Shown in pieces: positions 33,147 through 37,652 of a stretch of DNA of 37,652 nt. Positions within the stretch are counted from its first letter, which is position 1; every line of letters starts with the position of its first letter. The translations under genes were made by a program, and so were the position numbers. The stretch is from contig QBXH01000011.1 of the NCBI GenBank assembly GCA_003283415.1, positions 1 to 37,652 on the forward strand, read 5' to 3'. The notes beneath the pieces were generated by a model. It searched no databases. It had not been told where the DNA came from and saw only the letters and a program-made list of their open reading frames with translations. Source of the stretch: Prochlorococcus sp. AG-321-E21 (GTDB taxonomy: Bacteria > Cyanobacteriota > Cyanobacteriia > PCC-6307 > Cyanobiaceae).

Positions 33147-35047
33147 TCTTTAGTCTCTGTAAAATCTGCATCAATAACATCATCATCACTACCTTTATCA
33201 TTAGAATCATTTGAACTTGGACCACCTGGCGCTGGAGGTTCGTTACCAGGCTGTTGATATACAGAAGAACCAATTGCGTACAATTCTTGTTGAAGTTCTT
33301 CTAATAATTTCTTCATAGATTCATAATCTTCTTTTGAAGTTGCTTCTTTTAATGCTTTACTTTTTTCTTCTACCTTAGCTTTAGCTGAAGCATCAACTTT
33401 ATCACCAAGTTCTCCCAACTGTTTTTCTGTTTGATAGACAAGAGTTTCAGCTTGATTCTTTAAATCAATTTTCTCTCTTTTCTCTTTATCAACAGAAGCA
33501 TTTGATTCCGCATCTTTAACCATTTTATCAACTTCATTATCTGAAAGAGTTGAGGCACCTGTAATGGAAATAGATTGTTCCTTTCCACTTCCTTTATCCT
33601 TTGCAGTAACACTTAAAATTCCATTTGCATCGATATCAAAAGTTACTTCTATTTGCGGAACACCTCTTGGAGCAGAAGGGATACCATCAAGCCTGAAAGT
33701 TCCAAGGCTTTTATTATCTGAAGCCATTTCTCTTTCACCCTGCAAAACATGAATCTCAACATTTGTTTGACCGTCGACTGCAGTTGAATAAGTCTCAGAT
33801 TTTTTTGTTGGCACTGTTGTATTTCGAGTAATCATTTTTGTCATTACTCCCCCTAGTGTCTCTACTCCTAGAGATAGCGGAGTAACGTCAAGCAATAATA
33901 TATCTTTAACTTCACCTGCTAAAACACCTCCTTGAATAGCTGCTCCAACGGCTACAACTTCATCAGGATTTACAGTTTGATTAGGGTCCTTACCAGTGAC
34001 TCGCTTAACTAACTCCTGAACAGCAGGCATTCTAGTTGAACCACCCACCATGACTATTTCGTCAATTTCTCCAGTAGAAAGCTTTGCATCCTTTAGAGCT
34101 TGTTCTACAGGAACTCTGCACCTATCAATTAATTTAGAAGCAAGCTCTTCGAAATTTGCTCTAGTTAAATTTAAATCAAGATGCTTTGGACCTTCTGGAG
34201 TAGCAGTTATGAAGGGTAAATTAATTTCGCTTTGAGTAGCATTTGAAAGTTCAATTTTTGCCTTTTCAGCAGCTTCAGTAAGACGTTGCAAAGCTTGTTT
34301 ATCCTGTCTTAAATCAATTCCTTCATTACTTTTAAAAATACTCGCTAAATGATCAACAATACATCTATCAAAATCATCACCTCCTAAATGTGTATCCCCA
34401 GAAGTTGATAAAACTTCGAAAACACCATCTCCAACTTCTAGAACTGAAACATCAAAAGTTCCGCCGCCTAAATCAAAAACAAGTATCCTCTCATTACTTT
34501 TTTTATCTAATCCATAAGCTAAAGCTGCTGCAGTAGGCTCATTTATTATCCTTAAAACTTCGAGTCCTGCTATTTTGCCTGCATCTTTTGTAGCCTGCCT
34601 TTGAGAATCGTTGAAATAAGCTGGAACAGTTATAACAGCTTGAGTAATATTTTCTCCTAAGTATTTACCAGCATCTTCTGAAAGTTTTCTTAAAACCTGA
34701 GCACTTACTTCTTCAGGAGAAAACTGTTTATCTAATACGGGGCATTTTAATTTTACATTTGAACCAGCTTTTTCAATCCCATAACTAACATCTTTAGATT
34801 CTTCATTAACCTCATCAACTCTTCTACCGACAAAACGCTTGGCCGAGTAAAATGTATTTTCAGGATTCATAACAGCTTGGCGTTTTGCAATTTGGCCAAC
34901 GAGCTGATCTTGATTCTTTGTATATGCAACAACAGATGGTGTTGTTCTGAAACCCTCTGCATTTGCTATTACTGTAGGTTTACCACCTTCCATCACAGCA
35001 ACACAACTATTAGTTGTTCCTAAATCGATTCCAACAACCTTCCCCAT
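33143..35047 (-). CDS. dnaK: Chaperone DnaK (Hsp70), DnaK2-like
   Basis: 634 residues from ATG 35047, where the protein begins [18 protein letters not shown] as in the family. The frame extends 16 codons further upstream, but this is not conserved. ATPase domain: [10 protein letters not shown] (5-14), [40 protein letters not shown] by motif, [22 protein letters not shown]. Interdomain linker and substrate domain: [44 protein letters not shown]. The C-terminus is Gly/Pro-rich, ending [14 protein letters not shown]. No HrcA-CIRCE inverted repeat is seen in the 117-nt upstream spacer. Cyanobacteria have several DnaK paralogues; this is the general-housekeeping type. Confidence 0.97.
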   Translation of the reverse strand: MGKVVGIDLGTTNSCVAVMEGGKPTVIANAEGFRTTPSVVAYTKNQDQLVGQIAKRQAVMNPENTFYSAKRFVGRRVDEVNEESKDVSYGIEKAGSNVKLKCPVLDKQFSPEEVSAQVLRKLSEDAGKYLGENITQAVITVPAYFNDSQRQATKDAGKIAGLEVLRIINEPTAAALAYGLDKKSNERILVFDLGGGTFDVSVLEVGDGVFEVLSTSGDTHLGGDDFDRCIVDHLASIFKSNEGIDLRQDKQALQRLTEAAEKAKIELSNATQSEINLPFITATPEGPKHLDLNLTRANFEELASKLIDRCRVPVEQALKDAKLSTGEIDEIVMVGGSTRMPAVQELVKRVTGKDPNQTVNPDEVVAVGAAIQGGVLAGEVKDILLLDVTPLSLGVETLGGVMTKMITRNTTVPTKKSETYSTAVDGQTNVEIHVLQGEREMASDNKSLGTFRLDGIPSAPRGVPQIEVTFDIDANGILSVTAKDKGSGKEQSISITGASTLSDNEVDKMVKDAESNASVDKEKREKIDLKNQAETLVYQTEKQLGELGDKVDASAKAKVEEKSKALKEATSKEDYESMKKLLEELQQELYAIGSSVYQQPGNEPPAPGGPSSNDSNDKGSDDDVIDADFTETKD

Positions 35048-35164
35048 GGATAGATACTCATTTTTATATTCTCCATAATCGGTCATTAACGACATTATTG
35101 TTACTCTGAAACGAGGAGTGGTTCCCGAACAGAAACAAATTTTCTACAAAAAATTCCTTTAATA
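35048..35164. promoter_or_regulatory. dnaK/aroE divergent control region
   Basis: 117 nt. A relatively GC-rich 25-nt patch (about 35111-35132) with the short symmetric element GTTC-CC-GAAC (35121-35130) stands out from AT-rich flanks, and GAAAC occurs on both sides of it (35108-35112, 35132-35136). No CIRCE element and no convincing -10/-35 pair were identified. Confidence 0.3.
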
Positions 35165-36022
35165 ATGATTACAAGTAAAACATCATTTCTTGCTTTGATT
35201 GGAGACCCAGTCCATCATTCTTTATCACCAATTATACAAAATGCAGCTATACAATATTTAGGCCTTGATTTAATTTACCTAGCAATTCCTTGTAAAAATG
35301 AAGATTTAGAAATAGTTGTTAAATCACTAAAAAAAATGAATTGTAAAGGCCTAAATATTACAATTCCCTTTAAACAAAAAGTATTTGATATGTGTAGTGA
35401 AATATCTCCAATTGCAAAAAAAGTAAAAGCTATAAATACTCTTAAATTGAAAGAAAATAATGATTGGAGTGGAACAAATACTGATATCGAAGGATTTATC
35501 TACCCTTTAAAAAACCTCCATTTAATTAAGAAGAGTTCAGTAATTTTGGGCTCCGGCGGCGCAGCAAGATCAGTAATCCAAGGTTTAATAGACTTAAAAT
35601 TATCAAAAATAACCATTATTTCACGTAATAAAAATTCTTTAAGTGAATTAATTAATACTTTTAAAAATGACATCAAAATAGAAGGTTTGCTAAGTACTAA
35701 TACTAAAATTGATAATTTAATTCACGATACTGATTTAATAATTAATACAACTCCAGTAGGAATGAACCAAACAATAAATGATGATTTACTCCCATTTGGT
35801 CAAAGTTTTTGGAATTCTCTTAACTCAAATACAATTATTTATGACCTAATTTATAATCCTTCTCCTACTCCATTTTTAAAATATTGCGCTGGTAAAGGAT
35901 GCATGACTATAGATGGGACACAAATGTTAATTGCTCAAGGAGCAAAATCATTATCATTCTGGACAAACGGGTTAGAAGTACCTTTTGAGGTTATGCATGA
36001 TGCCTTAAAAAAATATCTTTAA
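35165..36022 (+). CDS. aroE: Shikimate dehydrogenase
   Basis: 285 residues. NADPH-dependent reduction of 3-dehydroshikimate in the chorismate pathway. The N-terminal substrate domain has LIGDPVHHSLSPIIQNAA (11-28) and GLNITIPFKQKV (62-73) with catalytic Lys70, then GTNTDIEGF with Asp107. The NADP Rossmann loop is VILGSGGAARSVIQGL; SRN follows as the phosphate-binding motif. IINTTPVGM and YDLIYNPSPTPFL are typical. ATG at 35165. It is separated from rpsF by about 109 nt of leader. Confidence 0.95.
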   Translation: MITSKTSFLALIGDPVHHSLSPIIQNAAIQYLGLDLIYLAIPCKNEDLEIVVKSLKKMNCKGLNITIPFKQKVFDMCSEISPIAKKVKAINTLKLKENNDWSGTNTDIEGFIYPLKNLHLIKKSSVILGSGGAARSVIQGLIDLKLSKITIISRNKNSLSELINTFKNDIKIEGLLSTNTKIDNLIHDTDLIINTTPVGMNQTINDDLLPFGQSFWNSLNSNTIIYDLIYNPSPTPFLKYCAGKGCMTIDGTQMLIAQGAKSLSFWTNGLEVPFEVMHDALKKYL

Positions 36023-36131
36023 ATCAAATAAATAATTTTTATTTATAAGGAATTTGACCTTGATAATGTATCGTAAGTAATGAACAGACGCTCATTAATC
36101 AAATTCTGAGCCAAAGCCCTTGTCTGAAATT
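36023..36131 (+). promoter_or_regulatory. rpsF leader with hairpin and tiny ORFs
   Basis: TTGACC (36054-36059) is a fair -35 with only a weak -10 after it. Two mini-ORFs occur: ATG TAT CGT AAG TAA (36066-36080) and, overlapping it as TAATGA, a 9-codon ORF (36080-36109). GCTCA (36090-36094) and TGAGC (36107-36111) can form a 5-bp stem about 20 nt before the rpsF start. It could be an autoregulatory ribosomal-protein leader. Confidence 0.3.
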
Positions 36132-36599
36132 ATGACTGATCAAATTTATTACGAAACAATGTACATTCTTCGCCCAGATATCGCGGAGGATGAAGTTACT
36201 AATCATATTGATAAATACAATAAATTTCTTGAAGAATCAGGAGGTAAGATCCTCGATAGTCAAATGAGAGGTAAAAGAAGACTCGCTTATCAAATATCAA
36301 AACATAGAGAAGGGATTTATGTTCAATTAAGTCATCAAGGTGATGGCCAACATATTTTCAAAATAGAAAAAATGATGCGTTTGAGTGAAGATGTTATTAG
36401 ATATTTGACAGTAAAACAAGAAGGACCTTTACCAACTCCAAGATCTTCAAATAAAGGATCTAATCAATCAGAAAAAAAAGAAATTGAGAATATTGATTCA
36501 ACCAGTAAATCAGAACCTAAATCAGAGGAAATTAATGATAAAGAAACAGTTACATCAGAAGCTCAATCTCCTCAAGATAAAAAACCTGTAGAGTCTTAA
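36132..36599 (+). CDS. rpsF: Ribosomal protein S6
   Basis: 155 residues from ATG 36132; a TTG four codons earlier is less likely. A component of the 30S platform next to S18. [17 protein letters not shown] (6-22) and [19 protein letters not shown] are S6 hallmarks, and the core ends near residue 98 with [12 protein letters not shown]. The remaining roughly 55 residues form an acidic, Ser/Glu/Lys-rich, probably disordered tail, longer than in E. coli, where the tail is short. The gene ends 11 nt before the convergent argG stop. Confidence 0.96.
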   Translation: MTDQIYYETMYILRPDIAEDEVTNHIDKYNKFLEESGGKILDSQMRGKRRLAYQISKHREGIYVQLSHQGDGQHIFKIEKMMRLSEDVIRYLTVKQEGPLPTPRSSNKGSNQSEKKEIENIDSTSKSEPKSEEINDKETVTSEAQSPQDKKPVES

Positions 36600-36610
36600 T
36601 TCTTAATTAT

Positions 36611-37652
36611 TCATTCTTTTGAATTTAATTCTGCCCATATTTTATTAGACATCCCCCACATATAAATAAATCCTTCTGCTTGCTTGTGATTAAAAATATC
36701 ATCTTTACTATAGGTTGCTAAATCTTCCCTGTAAAGAGAATTATTTTCGGAAGAACGACCAATTACGATTGCATTTCCTTTATGTAATCTTATCTTCACC
36801 CTACCATTAACTGATATTTGAGTGGAATCAATAAAACCATCTAATGCATGTTTAAGAGGTCCGAACCAAAATCCCTGATAAACTAATTGACCCCATTTTT
36901 TTTCTACTAAACTTTTGAAATCTAGTACATCTGGATTTAATGTTATGCTTTCAAGTTCTTTGTGAGCTTTTATAAGAAGTAAAAGGCCAGGAGCCTCATA
37001 GATTTCTCTACTCTTAATACCGACGACTCTATCCTCAATCATATCTATTCTTCCAAAACCATGTTCCCCAGCTAAAGAGTTAGCCTTTTGAATAATCTCT
37101 AGAGGACTTAAAAATTCATTCCCTATTGCTATAGGAAATCCGTTTTTAAATACAATTTCTATATCTTTTGGGAGATTTGGTGCGTCATTAATAGAGGACG
37201 TCATAGCAAAAACATCTTCATTTGGCTCTTGCATTGGATCTTCCAATAATCCAGCTTCAATACTACGACCAAGAAGATTTACGTCAATCGAATACGGTGA
37301 CTTCTTAGAAACAGGAGCAGGAATTCCAAATTTTTCTCCATACAAAATAGCTTCTTCTCTACTCATCTTCCATTCCCTAGCAGGTGTAATTATTTGTAAA
37401 TCGGGTCCTAAAGCATGAATAGCTAAATCAAATCTTACTTGATCATTTCCTTTACCCGTACAACCATGTGCCACTGCATCAGCTTTTAATTCTCTCGCCA
37501 AAGTTACAAGATTTTCAGCTATCAAAGGTCTGGCCAAAGCGGTTGATAAGGGATACTTTTCCCCATAGAGTGCATTGGCTCTTATAGCGGGGAAAGCATA
37601 TTTTTCTACAAAAGTATCTACCAAATTACCAATCACAGATTTTGTAGCCCCT
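36611..37652 (-). CDS. argG: Argininosuccinate synthase, 5' truncated by window edge
   Basis: C-terminal about 347 residues. It joins citrulline and aspartate with ATP. The frame is open to the edge; the last codons read GATKSVIGNLVDTF, so the GTG at 37636 is an internal Val, not a start. The N-terminal ATP-binding loop (SGGxDTS) lies beyond the window. Visible blocks: AFPAIRANALYGEKYPLSTALARPLIA, AVAHGCTGKGNDQVRFD, ITPAREWKMSREEAILYGEKFGIP, SPYSIDVNLLGRSIEAG and GRIDMIEDRVVGIKSREIYEAPG. All are strongly conserved ArgG sequence. Near the C-terminus, IRLHKGNAIVIGRSS. Confidence 0.97.
   Translation of the reverse strand, partial: GATKSVIGNLVDTFVEKYAFPAIRANALYGEKYPLSTALARPLIAENLVTLARELKADAVAHGCTGKGNDQVRFDLAIHALGPDLQIITPAREWKMSREEAILYGEKFGIPAPVSKKSPYSIDVNLLGRSIEAGLLEDPMQEPNEDVFAMTSSINDAPNLPKDIEIVFKNGFPIAIGNEFLSPLEIIQKANSLAGEHGFGRIDMIEDRVVGIKSREIYEAPGLLLLIKAHKELESITLNPDVLDFKSLVEKKWGQLVYQGFWFGPLKHALDGFIDSTQISVNGRVKIRLHKGNAIVIGRSSENNSLYREDLATYSKDDIFNHKQAEGFIYMWGMSNKIWAELNSKE

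Noticed and set aside
35048..35095. Upstream start for dnaK adding 16 residues
   Set aside because: DnaK proteins begin a few residues before GIDLGTTNS; the extra residues are not family-like.
35048..35164. CIRCE (HrcA operator) upstream of dnaK
   Set aside because: No TTAGCACTC/GAGTGCTAA inverted repeat is present in the spacer.

Overview
The window is a dense, strongly AT-rich stretch of chromosome that reads as a high-light-type Prochlorococcus (marine picocyanobacterium). The evidence is the very low GC content, proteins rich in Lys/Asn/Ile, many TTG/GTG starts, near-zero spacing between genes, and cyanobacterial hallmarks: a UbiC-like chorismate lyase of the plastoquinone route, a VTE5-like phytol kinase, a group 2 sigma factor, a DnaK2-type chaperone and QueE-QueC. 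The gene order from the sigma gene through aroG, acnB, a ClC channel, purU, thiO, dnaK, aroE, rpsF and argG matches what I remember of HL Prochlorococcus genomes. That last point is from memory and was not searched.

Layout. 1-2.5 kb: the 3' part of mnmG, a chorismate lyase-like gene, and a charged hypothetical gene convergent with it. 2.6-5.8 kb: a SprT-like metalloprotein, a membrane-anchored hypothetical, a T4-type ATP-dependent DNA ligase, a 62-residue hypothetical and a TVP38/DedA membrane protein. 5.8-9.1 kb (minus strand): tRNA-Val(UAC), an A-type Fe-S carrier-like gene and valS. 9.2-19.99 kb: one long plus-strand run of mazG, speE, speB, gcvT, aspS, pyrG, queE, queC, pabB and pabC. 20.0-24.2 kb: cobA (minus), then an MFS exporter and ppk1 (plus). 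24.4-31.1 kb: a sigma factor, VTE5-like kinase, aroG (minus), acnB and a ClC channel. 31.2-37.65 kb: purU (minus), thiO-like (plus), dnaK (minus), aroE, rpsF and the C-terminal part of argG (minus, cut by the window edge).

How the genes fit together. Several handle chorismate: AroG and AroE make it, PabB/PabC lead to p-aminobenzoate and folate, and the chorismate lyase leads to 4-hydroxybenzoate and plastoquinone. SpeB and SpeE turn agmatine into putrescine and spermidine. GcvT and PurU are both tetrahydrofolate one-carbon enzymes. QueE and QueC are consecutive steps toward preQ0 and queuosine. MnmG, tRNA-Val, ValS, AspS and S6 serve translation.

I see no CRISPR array, insertion sequence, prophage or defence island, and no gap above 300 bases. 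I did not find a convincing new multi-gene system. What deserves a second look is small-scale: all seven convergent gene pairs meet with 11 nt or less between them (three overlap), the best Shine-Dalgarno sequences in two leaders sit before 3-codon ORFs, one gene has a -10 placed for leaderless transcription, an A9 tract lies at the mazG/speE junction, there is a G8 run in aroG, the tRNA has an unusual T-stem, and the DNA ligase is phage-like.
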